The position numbers and the translations under genes are program-made. Source: Actinobacteria bacterium 13_1_40CM_66_12 (lineage in GTDB: Bacteria > Chloroflexota > Dormibacteria > Dormibacterales > Dormibacteraceae). Taken from it: a DNA stretch of 33,618 nucleotides. Position 1 is the stretch's first letter. Each line of letters begins with the position of its first letter. The notes below the pieces were generated by a model. It was not told the origin of the DNA and did not search any database. It saw nothing but the letters and a program-made list of their open reading frames with translations. This document shows, in pieces, positions 7,628 to 15,213 of the stretch. The stretch is from assembly GCA_001917895.1 (NCBI GenBank), contig MNEW01000002.1, forward strand, positions 8,777 to 42,394, given 5' to 3'.

Positions 7628-7736
7628 CTGCAACTCCTCTTCTCGAAAGAAAATCTCGCGAACGCTCGGGTCCTTTCGAGAAGAATCGACGACCGCGGCG
7701 AACATCGCCCGACTTCCGGACGACGAAATTACATTA
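7628..7736 (-). promoter_or_regulatory. Cold-shock gene promoter and long structured 5' leader
   Basis: On the minus strand an extended -10 (TGG then TAATGT, 7736-7731) predicts a start near 7724 and a leader of about 95 nt, like classical cspA leaders. Within it a perfect 10-bp inverted repeat, TTCTCGAAAG against CTTTCGAGAA (7640-7649 and 7673-7682, 23-nt loop), has its 3' arm ending beside the GAGGAG ribosome site (7634-7639). Temperature-dependent folding is a reasonable inference. Confidence 0.6.
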
Positions 7737-7766
7737 CCACGCGATCGGCGGGCCCAAACCGAGCGC

Positions 7767-8633
7767 TCAAAGGGCCACCAGGGCCACCCCGACCACGGTC
7801 GCCACGGCACCTGACAACTTCAGGGCGGCGGCCTCGCGCTCGTGCAGCTTCCACACTCCCCACACCGCCACCGCGACAACGGCGACCTCCCGCACCGGGG
7901 CGACGACCGAGAGCGGCGCGATGCTGAGCGCCACCAGTACGAGCAGGTAGCCGCCCCACATGAAGAGCCCGATCAACGTCCCCTGCCGCCAGCCAATCGG
8001 CGCCGCCGCTGCCGCATGCCGCGTGAACCTGGCGCCCACCCACCGCGCGACTACGATTCCGGCCGCCAGCAGCACCACGAGCAGCCAGCCGTAGAGCCAG
8101 GGGGCGGCGAGCCGTACCCCCACCCGATCCACCGCGCTGTACGCCGCGATGGCCACCCCCGTCAGCAATGCGGGCAACGTCGCGCGACCGCTGGCCTGCG
8201 GCAGCGTGACGGCGAGGATGCCGGCCAGTAGAAGGGCGACGCCGACCAGCTGATGCGTCGCCAGTCGCTCGCCCAGGACGCCGATGCCGACCAGCACCGC
8301 CAGGAGCGGCGCCGAGCCGCGTGCGATCGGGTAGACGACCGAGAGCTCGCCTCGCCGGTAAGCAGCCGAAAGCAGAAACAGGTACGTGAGCTCGAGCATC
8401 GCCGAGGTGGCCGCGAGACCCGCGACGGGCCAGCCCAGGCCCGGCCGGCCGGTCGCGAGCCACGCGACCAGCGCGGGCGGCGTCATCAGCGCGGCGCCGG
8501 CGACGGTGGCGCGCTGCAGGGTGCTGATTGGGTCGCCGCTGACCTTGACGAGGACGTTCCACGTGCCGTGCAGCGCGGCCGCGGCGAGAGCGAGTGCGAT
8601 CGCGGCGGGGATCAAGGCACGCAAATTAAACAC
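7767..8633 (-). CDS. EamA-type (DMT superfamily) permease
   Basis: The 288-aa protein shows the duplicated five-plus-five helix pattern of drug/metabolite transporters. The first half includes ALAAAALHGTWNVLVKVSG and ELSVVYPIARGSAPLLAVLVGIGVLGERL, the typical end of an EamA repeat; the second runs from about residue 145 to the C-terminus. Substrate unknown. The start is uncertain: GTG at 8633 is used here, and TTG codons at 8624 and 8615 are alternatives, none with a clear ribosome site. The frame stays open to 9824 antisense to the wax synthase, but that part is a shadow. The gene is divergent from the wax synthase, and its stop lies about 30 nt upstream of the cold-shock -10 box. Confidence 0.85.
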   Translation of the reverse strand: MFNLRALIPAAIALALAAAALHGTWNVLVKVSGDPISTLQRATVAGAALMTPPALVAWLATGRPGLGWPVAGLAATSAMLELTYLFLLSAAYRRGELSVVYPIARGSAPLLAVLVGIGVLGERLATHQLVGVALLLAGILAVTLPQASGRATLPALLTGVAIAAYSAVDRVGVRLAAPWLYGWLLVVLLAAGIVVARWVGARFTRHAAAAAPIGWRQGTLIGLFMWGGYLLVLVALSIAPLSVVAPVREVAVVAVAVWGVWKLHEREAAALKLSGAVATVVGVALVAL

Positions 8634-8663
8634 GTGCGAGAATCGCCCGCAGGCAGGGGTGCG

Positions 8664-10247
8664 ATGAGCAAGACCTTTTTCGAGCCGCTGAGTGGGCTCG
8701 ACGCGTGGTTCCTTTATGCGGAGCGGTATGAAGCGCCGCTCCACATCGGAGCCACGTACATCTTCGAAGGCACGCCCCAGGTGAAAGGCGGCCGCGGCGC
8801 GCTTGGCCTCGCCCGGACCATCGAGGATCGGCTTCACCTCGTGCCGCGCTATCGCCAGAAGGTGATGTGGCTGCCAGGCAACCTTGGCAACCCGGTGTGG
8901 GTCGACGACCCCGATTTCGACCTGTCGTATCACGTCCGGCGCGCGGCTTTGCCCAGCCCAGGCGACGAAGCCGCGCTCCGGGATTACACCGCGCGATTGT
9001 TCGCGCGGCCTCTCGACCTCAACAAGCCGTTGTGGGAGATGACCGTCGTCGAAGGGCTCAGCGGAGGCCGTGTCGCCGTTGTCAACAAGGTGCACCACGC
9101 GATGGTCGACGGCATCTCCACCGTGGACCTGGCTACATTGCTTCTCGACGCGGAGCCGACTCCGACCAGCTACGGCCGTCCCAAACGTTGGAAGCCGCGT
9201 CCGGCGCCAAGCAGCACCGAGCTGCTGCGCCATTCGATCGACGCCATCTCGCCTGCCGGCGCGCTCAACAAGCTTGCGAGCCTGCGACCGCGGCAGATCC
9301 TCGAGGCCGTCGCACATTCGCCGTGGTCCGGCGGGCTGCAGCTTGCGCTGGCCTGGCTGAGGCCTGGCACGCCACTCTTCTTCAATCGCCCCATCGGACC
9401 GCACCGCCGAGTGCAGTCGGTGCGCGTGCCCCTTCAGCATTTGAAAGACGTCAAGACCGCGTTCGGCGGCACGGTCAATGACGCCGTTCTCGCCGTGATC
9501 GCTGAAGCCATGTGGCGCTGGCTCGATGATCGCGGCGAGCCCATACCTGACGCGCTGCGCGTTTTTGCGCCGGTCAGCGTCCGCGATAGCACAGAGCGCT
9601 ACAAGCTCGGAAACATGGTCAGCGCGATGGTGGTCGAGATCCCGCTCGGCGCCATGACTCCCAAGGAGAGGGTCAGCCGAGTCACAGCAGCCACCGGCGA
9701 CCTCAAGAGATCGCGGCAGGCGGTGGCCGCAGGCACGCTGACGCAGCTGGCCATCTGGGCTCCGGCGACGCTGCAGGCGCTGGCGGGCCGCGTGATGAGC
9801 TCGCAACCGATCTGGTCTCGCCAATCGGTCGTCAACATCGTGGCCACCAACGTGCCCGGCCCACAGATGCCGTTTTACACCGGCGGCTCACAGCTCCTGG
9901 AGTTCTGGCCGCTGGTCGCCATCTATCACTCGTTGGGACTGAACCTCGCAATCGTTTCCTACAACGGCAGCGTCCATTTCGGGATGCTCGCCGACCGCGA
10001 CCTGGTGCCCGACCTCGACGATTTCGCCAAGCATCTCGAACAGTCGGCGGCGGATTTTCACGAGGCGACCACCAAGACCCGCGCTTCAGGCCTTCGGCGT
10101 GCCGGCCGCGCGTCGAGGTCGCGCAAGAAGCCGGCCAAGAAGCCGGTAGACCTCGGGGTTGATGACCAACCCGTTGTGGCTGCCCCAAACGGCGATCGAG
10201 GGGATGTCCGGGCGGATGCAGCTGCGGAAGTTCACGACATCGTCTGA
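8664..10247 (+). CDS. Wax ester synthase / diacylglycerol acyltransferase (WS/DGAT)
   Basis: The catalytic HHxxxDG motif is HHAMVDG at residues 144-150. Supporting WS/DGAT motifs are PLWEM (122-126), FNRPIGPHRRV (240-250), TVNDAVLA (270-277) and NIVATNVPGP near residue 380. The enzyme joins acyl-CoA to a fatty alcohol or diacylglycerol to make storage wax or triacylglycerol at the membrane or lipid-body surface. ATG at 8664 has GGGG about 5 nt upstream. The protein is 527 aa. The family core ends near residue 474 (FHEATTKTR), and the remaining ~53 residues begin with a basic patch (RSRKKPAKKP) and are antisense to the convergent lipase gene, so this tail may be a recent extension. The hydrolases downstream suggest a lipid storage and turnover block. 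Confidence 0.93.
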   Translation: MSKTFFEPLSGLDAWFLYAERYEAPLHIGATYIFEGTPQVKGGRGALGLARTIEDRLHLVPRYRQKVMWLPGNLGNPVWVDDPDFDLSYHVRRAALPSPGDEAALRDYTARLFARPLDLNKPLWEMTVVEGLSGGRVAVVNKVHHAMVDGISTVDLATLLLDAEPTPTSYGRPKRWKPRPAPSSTELLRHSIDAISPAGALNKLASLRPRQILEAVAHSPWSGGLQLALAWLRPGTPLFFNRPIGPHRRVQSVRVPLQHLKDVKTAFGGTVNDAVLAVIAEAMWRWLDDRGEPIPDALRVFAPVSVRDSTERYKLGNMVSAMVVEIPLGAMTPKERVSRVTAATGDLKRSRQAVAAGTLTQLAIWAPATLQALAGRVMSSQPIWSRQSVVNIVATNVPGPQMPFYTGGSQLLEFWPLVAIYHSLGLNLAIVSYNGSVHFGMLADRDLVPDLDDFAKHLEQSAADFHEATTKTRASGLRRAGRASRSRKKPAKKPVDLGVDDQPVVAAPNGDRGDVRADAAAEVHDIV

Positions 10248-10790
10248 GCGCGTGTAGATGGAGGTGGTCGGCACCGCCGGCGCCTGGCGCAGGTCGTAGG
10301 CGAACCTTCCCTCGGCGCGCAGCCGCAGGCCGAAGCCGATCTCGTTCGCGGTTCGCACGACGCCGACCGCCGCCTGCGTCAGCGGGGTGATGTCCGATTG
10401 ATCGGCGAGTGGGGAGCCGAGCGCGATCACCTGCTCGATCGCATCGGGCCGCCGCTGCGCGAGCACCTTGGCGAGCAGGCCGCCGCGGCTGTGCCCGACG
10501 AGCGTGACGCGCGAAGGGTCGCTCGCACGAATTTCGTTCAAACGCCGCCGCAGCCCGGCAAGCATGTGCTCAGACGCGCGGACGTTGAAATAGATCCCCG
10601 ACATGTGCGCGCTGTAACCGATGCGCTCGAGCCATCCGTGCATCACTCTCAGCGACCAGTCGCCTGACAGGAAGCCAGGCACGAGCAGAACCGGGCGGCC
10701 GTCTCCATGAGGTACGCCGCGACCGCGAAAGACCGGATCTCGCAGCAGCGCGGACAGCTCGCGCAGGGCGAGAGGATCCGGGAGCTTCAT
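10086..10790 (-). CDS. Alpha/beta-hydrolase, lipase-like (GHSRG), paralogue of the gene at 12406-13200
   Basis: A 234-aa alpha/beta hydrolase with oxyanion-region LLVPGFLSGDW, nucleophile elbow GHSRG (Ser101), probable acid Asp183/184 in YTRSDDVVN and His205 in GSHNGL. The layout fits triacylglycerol-lipase-like hydrolases without a signal peptide. It matches the product of 12406-13200 nearly end to end (shared RDPV, PGFL.GDW.LR, GHSRGG.LAKVL, PTTSIY.RSD and NPEVYR), so the two are paralogues. A TACCAT box 9 nt before the ATG suggests a leaderless transcript. Its last 162 nt overlap the wax synthase 3' end on the other strand. Turnover of storage lipid is inferred from context. Confidence 0.88.
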   Translation of the reverse strand: MKLPDPLALRELSALLRDPVFRGRGVPHGDGRPVLLVPGFLSGDWSLRVMHGWLERIGYSAHMSGIYFNVRASEHMLAGLRRRLNEIRASDPSRVTLVGHSRGGLLAKVLAQRRPDAIEQVIALGSPLADQSDITPLTQAAVGVVRTANEIGFGLRLRAEGRFAYDLRQAPAVPTTSIYTRSDDVVNFRSCIRPDIPSIAVWGSHNGLVINPEVYRLLGRLLARPRRAAGTPKA

Positions 10791-10870
10791 AGAGCAGGGA
10801 TGGTAGGTTGTCCGCGCTTTGGAGCGGACTGTCCGACCATCGGGGCGTGTCCTGAGATCCTGATCGTCCG

Positions 10871-10891
10871 ATTAACATACAGTCTGTTAAT
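10871..10891. promoter_or_regulatory. TetR-type operator palindrome overlapping the tetR promoter
   Basis: A perfect inverted repeat, ATTAACA then 7 nt then TGTTAAT, ends 2 nt before the GTG of the TetR gene. Its spacer holds TACAGT (10878-10883), which is spaced as a -10 box for a leaderless transcript, so a bound regulator would block its own promoter. The divergent lipase gene starts 80 nt away and may share the control. Confidence 0.7.
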
Positions 10892-10893
10892 CT

Positions 10894-11472
10894 GTGCCCG
10901 TGGAAGCCAGGCACGACCTCGGCAAGCGCCAGGCCGGTGTCGACCGCACCCGGGCGGCCGTGCTGACGGCGGCGCGCGAGCTGGTGGCTGCCGGGGGCGG
11001 CTCGAACCTCAGCGTAGGGGCGGTGGCTCGTCGGGCCGGCGTTTCTAGACTCACGATCTACAACCGTTTCGGCTCTCGATCGGAACTGCTCCGCGCGGTC
11101 GCCGGCGAGGCCCACCGGCGGACCGTCCCGGCGCCCGCCGGCAGTGCCGGCGATGCCCTCGAGGAGCTCAGAAACCGCATCGCCGCCGCTTGCGCGACGT
11201 GGTCGTCCGATCCCGCCTTGTTCCGTGCTCTTCCGGCAGTCACCTCGACCGCGGACCCGGCCGCGCTGAAAGACCGCGCCCTGGCAGAGAGGCTGGCGGC
11301 CGCCGACCAGCTCCGTCCCGGCTGTTCGCTGAAGGAAGCCGAAGACGTCATCGGCGCCATCAGCTCGTTCGCGGTGTTCGACCGCCTCCACCAGGACGGC
11401 AGGCGTTCGCCGGGCGCGGTCGCCGACATCCTCATGCGTTTGGCAGGCGCCATCCTCAGTCCCGCGTCGTAG
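10894..11472 (+). CDS. TetR family transcriptional regulator
   Basis: A 192-aa protein with an N-terminal TetR DNA-binding domain: a helix from about residue 17 (DRTRAAVLTAARELVAAGG), then the helix-turn-helix LSVGAVARRAGVSRLTIYNRFGSRSELLRAV. The C-terminal half is an all-helical ligand and dimer domain that I cannot assign to a ligand class. The GTG at 10894 directly follows a 21-bp palindrome, implying autoregulation and leaderless translation. It lies 10 nt upstream of an alpha/beta hydrolase and is divergent from a lipase, so it likely controls lipid or ester hydrolysis genes in response to an acyl-type ligand. That role is inference. Confidence 0.9.
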   Translation: MPVEARHDLGKRQAGVDRTRAAVLTAARELVAAGGGSNLSVGAVARRAGVSRLTIYNRFGSRSELLRAVAGEAHRRTVPAPAGSAGDALEELRNRIAAACATWSSDPALFRALPAVTSTADPAALKDRALAERLAAADQLRPGCSLKEAEDVIGAISSFAVFDRLHQDGRRSPGAVADILMRLAGAILSPAS

Positions 11473-11482
11473 GATTGACGCA

Positions 11483-12382
11483 GTGCGCCATAGGATCGCC
11501 GACCTGGACGGGCCGGTCCACTACATCGATTTCGGCGGCGCAGGCCCAGCGATGCTCATGGTTCACGGTCTCGGCGGCAATGCACTGAACTGGATGGCCG
11601 TCGGCCCGGAGCTGGCGCAGCGATACCACGCGATCGCCATCGATCTTGCGGGCTTCGGACAAACGCCTCTCTACGATCGATCCGCGACCGTCGGCGCCAA
11701 TGCCGACCTCGTGCAGAGGTTCATCGCGAAGGTCATCGGCGAGCCGGTGGTCCTGATGGGCAACTCGATGGGCGGCCACATCGCCATCCTGGTGGGCGCC
11801 GACCACGCCGATTCGGTGACCGACTGCATCCTGGTCGATCCAGCCGTCCCCATCCCCATCGCGCACGTGCGCAGACCCGACCCGGCGATGCTCGGCGTCG
11901 CGGCGGCGCTCTCCATCCCAGGCCTGGCAGAGGTCCTATTCGATCGAAGGGTGCGCGAGCTCGGGCCCGAAAGGCTTGTCGAACAGTCGATGGCGCTGGT
12001 TTGCGTCGACCCGTCTCGTGTCGACCCGAAGGTCGTCGAAGCGCACGTGCAGCTCACGCGAGAGCGGGCGCGCCTCGGTCTCCAGAACAGCCGCGCGTTC
12101 CTCCAGGCCTCGCGCTCGATCGCGCTGAGGATGGCCGATCCGCGCTTCTGGAACCGCGTCAAGCGCGTGACGGCGCCGACTCTTGTGATCCATGGATCCC
12201 TCGACCGCGTGATCCCGGTGGCTGCGGCGCGAGAGCTCGTCCGGCGCCGGCCAGACTGGACCCTCCGCGTCCTCGAAGGAGCCGGCCACGTGCCGATGAT
12301 GGAGACCCCCGAGGCGTTTCTGAGCGTTCTAAATGAGTGGCGGGCGTATAGAATCGCACCCGAGCCCGCTGCGGTTTCATAA
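11483..12382 (+). CDS. Alpha/beta-fold hydrolase
   Basis: A 299-aa alpha/beta hydrolase of the carboxylesterase/haloperoxidase-like type: oxyanion-region MVHGLGGNALNW (residues 26-37), nucleophile elbow GNSMGG (Ser95), catalytic Asp in VIHGSLDRVIP and His in GAGHVPMME. A cap segment lies between roughly 130 and 210. The substrate cannot be read. The GTG start follows the TetR stop by 10 nt, so they are probably one operon and the palindrome at 10871-10891 should regulate both. A second lipase-like hydrolase follows 23 nt downstream. Confidence 0.92.
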   Translation: MRHRIADLDGPVHYIDFGGAGPAMLMVHGLGGNALNWMAVGPELAQRYHAIAIDLAGFGQTPLYDRSATVGANADLVQRFIAKVIGEPVVLMGNSMGGHIAILVGADHADSVTDCILVDPAVPIPIAHVRRPDPAMLGVAAALSIPGLAEVLFDRRVRELGPERLVEQSMALVCVDPSRVDPKVVEAHVQLTRERARLGLQNSRAFLQASRSIALRMADPRFWNRVKRVTAPTLVIHGSLDRVIPVAAARELVRRRPDWTLRVLEGAGHVPMMETPEAFLSVLNEWRAYRIAPEPAAVS

Positions 12383-12405
12383 CGGAGTCGCACTCAGAAC
12401 TTAAC

Positions 12406-13200
12406 TTGGAATCGGTCTCACAACATCACAGCAGGCGACGCGGTCGATGGGAGGAGGTCGCAGCCTCGATCCTGCCCGACCTGCGGCACCTTGGCACGTG
12501 GGACCCGATCCCCCCGATGTGGCTCGAGGGCCGCATCTACCTCGAATACCTGAGCCTCATCCGCGACCCCGTCTACCGAGGAGTCGAGGTGCCGCCTGGT
12601 TTGGGACGCCCTGTGATCCTCATCCCGGGATTTCTAGCCGGCGACTGGACGCTCCGCACGCCGTTCGGGTGGCTGCGCCGAATCGGTTACCGGCCGCAGA
12701 TGGCCGGCGTCGCGTTCAACGTCATGTACTCGGAGGTCATGCTTCGGCCGTTGCTCGACGCTCTGCAGCACCTGCAGCACCGCACCGGTGCGCGCGTATC
12801 GCTTGTCGGCCACAGCCGCGGCGGGGTCCTGGCGAAGGTACTTTCGCATCGCAAACCCGAGCTCGTGGAGCAGGTCATCACACTTGGGTCGCCGCTCAAC
12901 GACCCGTTCGACGTCCATCCGTTGACGATGGCAGGCGTGCGCGCCGCGCATGTCTACAACGTTTTTCGCTACGGACATCCGGCCTCGGTGGAGATGCGAT
13001 TCCTACGCGACCTGGCGGCGCCGCCGCGAGTGCCGACGACATCGATCTATTCGCGGTCCGACGGCGTCGTGAACTGGAGGGCGTGCTTGCGCCGTGACGT
13101 CAATGCAATCGAGGTCAAGGGCAGCCATGTCGGCCTTGCTTTGAATCCGGAGGTTTACCGAATCCTTGCCCACCTCCTCCCCGCTCCCTGGCGCGCGTGA
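12406..13200 (+). CDS. Alpha/beta-hydrolase, lipase-like (GHSRG), paralogue of 10086-10790
   Basis: Up to 264 aa, with ILIPGFLAGDW, nucleophile elbow GHSRG (Ser137 counted from the TTG at 12406), acid in YSRSDGVVN and His in GSHVGL, in the same order and spacing as the convergent paralogue. The start is uncertain: TTG 12406 gives an N-terminal extension of 37 residues, whereas the ATG at 12517 makes the N-terminus line up almost exactly with the paralogue. Neither has a convincing ribosome site. No signal peptide. Position downstream of the TetR and esterase genes suggests co-regulation, possibly in storage-lipid breakdown. Confidence 0.88.
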   Translation: MESVSQHHSRRRGRWEEVAASILPDLRHLGTWDPIPPMWLEGRIYLEYLSLIRDPVYRGVEVPPGLGRPVILIPGFLAGDWTLRTPFGWLRRIGYRPQMAGVAFNVMYSEVMLRPLLDALQHLQHRTGARVSLVGHSRGGVLAKVLSHRKPELVEQVITLGSPLNDPFDVHPLTMAGVRAAHVYNVFRYGHPASVEMRFLRDLAAPPRVPTTSIYSRSDGVVNWRACLRRDVNAIEVKGSHVGLALNPEVYRILAHLLPAPWRA

Positions 13201-13220
13201 CTGTATAAGCTGGTGGCCCT

Positions 13221-14129
13221 ATGACCAAGCGCAAGCGCTCGACCCCCAAGGAACCGACGCCGGGCGTCCCCGGCGCGGGCGGCGAAAGCGAGCCTTCGGT
13301 CCACGTCAGCTCGGACATGCTCGCCGGCAGCCCCGACGTCTTCGCGCCGAGCAAGGAAGAGCCGGCTGAGAGCTCCGATGCCTCCGCGATGAGCGCGGAC
13401 GCGAAGCCGGAAGAGGAACCAGCTCCCGCCTCCGAAACATCATCTGCGTTCGATGAGTCGTCATCGATGAGCGCTGAGGCGCCGGCACCACCGGCCGAGG
13501 CGCCCGCCGAGCCGCCGGCCACCGAGGCCGTGACTACGACGACCCCCCCGCCGCCTGCCTACCAGCCCAGGCCTCCGGCTATGGTCGCTCCCGGGCCGGC
13601 CCAGCGCCGAGCCGGATCCACCGTCGCCCTTGGTGTGGTCCTGGTCGTCCTCGGTTTGTTCGCGCTGCTCGTTCAGTTCACGGGCTTCGATCCCGGCGGG
13701 AGCTGGCCGCTGTTCATCGTCATCCCAGGCTTGACCCTTTTGATCGTCGGGTTCGTCAGCCTCGGCACCGGCGCGCTCATCCCGGGCGCGATCCTGACCG
13801 TGATCGGGTTGATCCTCGCCTACATGAACGCGACCCAGGACTGGCCGGCCTGGGCATTCGCCTGGCCGCTCGTCGCGCCGGGCGGAGTCGGTCTCGGGAT
13901 CTGGCTCCAGGGCCTGCGCAACCACGATGCGCAGCTGCTCCGCCAGGGTCGCGTGCTGATGTTCGTCGCCCTGCTCATCTTCATGATCGGCTTCGTCATC
14001 TTCGGAACGATCTTCCGGATCAGCGAAACCGACTACGGATTGTTCGGCAAGGCCGCGCTGCCGGGACTCCTCATCGTGATCGGCATCGTGCTGCTCGCCC
14101 GCAGCATCCAGCGCAGCCGAACCAGCTAA
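13221..14129 (+). CDS. Membrane protein with long acidic Pro/Ala-rich N-terminal tail and six membrane segments
   Basis: This 302-aa protein has two parts. Residues 1-130 are a low-complexity cytoplasmic-type tail rich in Pro, Ala, Ser and Glu, with a short basic start (MTKRKRS). Residues 131-298 hold six hydrophobic helices, in a pattern like the small LiaF/DUF5668-type membrane domains (VLVVLGLFALLVQF, GSWPLFIVIPGLTLLIVGF). Function unknown. A TATAAG box at 13204-13209 and a weak GGTGG precede the ATG. Its TAA overlaps the stop codon of the convergent acetyltransferase gene. Confidence 0.82.
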   Translation: MTKRKRSTPKEPTPGVPGAGGESEPSVHVSSDMLAGSPDVFAPSKEEPAESSDASAMSADAKPEEEPAPASETSSAFDESSSMSAEAPAPPAEAPAEPPATEAVTTTTPPPPAYQPRPPAMVAPGPAQRRAGSTVALGVVLVVLGLFALLVQFTGFDPGGSWPLFIVIPGLTLLIVGFVSLGTGALIPGAILTVIGLILAYMNATQDWPAWAFAWPLVAPGGVGLGIWLQGLRNHDAQLLRQGRVLMFVALLIFMIGFVIFGTIFRISETDYGLFGKAALPGLLIVIGIVLLARSIQRSRTS

Positions 14130-15187
14130 CTAGGCCGGGCGAGCTCCCGGAGCCGCGATGCAAGATCGTCGCGGCTGATCTGGTATTCGCTGCCGACGCG
14201 ATACTGCTTGAAGCCCATCTTCGTGTTGATGGCCAGCATCGGCGCGTTCGAGCCGGCGTTTTCGGTGGTGAACCACTCCGCCGCCGGATAGAGCTCGTGG
14301 ATGTGAATCGCCATCGCTGCCTTCAGCCACTTGCCGAGCCCGCGGCCTCGAGCTTCAGGCCGCACCCCGGTGAAGCCCTGGAAGACGATGGTCGGGTTGT
14401 AGCTCGCGTAGATCATGTCGGTGATCCCGGAGATGACGCCGTCGGGCTCGCGGGTGAACATCACGTGCGGGATCCGACCCGACATCTCGTTGCTCGCGTA
14501 CCACTCGACCATGACCTCGGGCGTGATGACCTCATCGCCGTGGTCGAGATCCTCCATCGGAATCGTGTTGAGCATCGCCGACAGCTGGGGCGCATAGTCG
14601 GCTCGCAGCACCTCGGGCATGGGTCCGTCGTATGACTCGAGCCTGGTTTCGGGCGAGCCCTTGCGTCCCTCCTCGACCCAGCGCCGCATCATCGCCCAGT
14701 CCAGGTCCGCGAGCTTCAGCCGGTTCTCCGCGCCCGTGAACTTGTTCTGGGCGCCAAGCCACTTGAGAAACGCGTGACCTGATTCTTCCTCGGTTCCGAA
14801 ACCAACCGTTGAGTACGAATGGCGCTTCATGATCTCCAGGACCAATGGGATCCAGCTGCGACCGATGCCCTGGCGCCGGTGGTCGCGATGCACCGACCCA
14901 TCAGCCCACAGCAGATGCTTGCCGGATTCGTACTCGGGAGAACCAGGCTTGACGGCACCCGCGTCGAACCAGCTCAGCATCACGCCACCTGACGCGATCT
15001 CGTATCGGAAATGGACGTGGAATGGGTCCTCGCGCTTCATGTCCTTCTCGACGACGTCGTCGGGCGTGATCGGATCGTCGGGACGCGTCTCAGCGTGCCG
15101 AAGTCGGCGGTACGCGTGGTAGCGCGCCCAGAAATCGAGGCCGGCGTTCGCCGCATCGACCTCGACCGGGGTCCAGCGAGCCGTCAT
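14126..15187 (-). CDS. Tandem GNAT-domain N-acetyltransferase
   Basis: 353 aa from the ATG at 15187 ([12 protein letters not shown]); a TTG at 15214 would add 9 residues but overlaps the divergent ATG. Two GNAT domains are visible through their acetyl-CoA loops: [14 protein letters not shown] in the first half, and [18 protein letters not shown] followed by [20 protein letters not shown] in the second. The second half looks like the active one, the first more diverged. Such two-domain proteins acetylate amines such as aminoglycosides, peptides or small molecules, and the substrate is not readable. It is divergent from an LLM oxidoreductase with only 26 nt between the starts. Confidence 0.9.
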   Translation of the reverse strand: MTARWTPVEVDAANAGLDFWARYHAYRRLRHAETRPDDPITPDDVVEKDMKREDPFHVHFRYEIASGGVMLSWFDAGAVKPGSPEYESGKHLLWADGSVHRDHRRQGIGRSWIPLVLEIMKRHSYSTVGFGTEEESGHAFLKWLGAQNKFTGAENRLKLADLDWAMMRRWVEEGRKGSPETRLESYDGPMPEVLRADYAPQLSAMLNTIPMEDLDHGDEVITPEVMVEWYASNEMSGRIPHVMFTREPDGVISGITDMIYASYNPTIVFQGFTGVRPEARGRGLGKWLKAAMAIHIHELYPAAEWFTTENAGSNAPMLAINTKMGFKQYRVGSEYQISRDDLASRLRELARPS

Positions 15188-15213
15188 GAGATGGAGAGGA
15201 TAATCGCTGACCA
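15188..15213. promoter_or_regulatory. 26-nt divergent region with overlapping -10 boxes
   Basis: GATAAT (15199-15204) lies 9 nt before the plus-strand ATG at 15214. On the minus strand GATTAT (15205-15200), the complement of nearly the same bases, lies 12 nt before the ATG at 15187. One AT-rich core could thus serve both leaderless genes, with RNA polymerase binding in one direction at a time. Confidence 0.5.

Noticed and set aside
8253..8663. N-terminal extension of the wax synthase frame
   Set aside because: Charged, repetitive sequence antisense to the EamA gene; the family starts at MSKTFFEPLSGLDAWF.
7767..9824. 685-codon open frame on the minus strand across the wax synthase
   Set aside because: Only its last ~288 codons resemble a protein (EamA permease). 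The rest is antisense to the HHAMVDG-containing synthase and follows its codon periodicity.
13300..13560. Low-complexity Pro/Ala/Glu-rich stretch as a repeat array
   Set aside because: It is the unstructured N-terminal tail of a membrane protein with no regular repeat unit.
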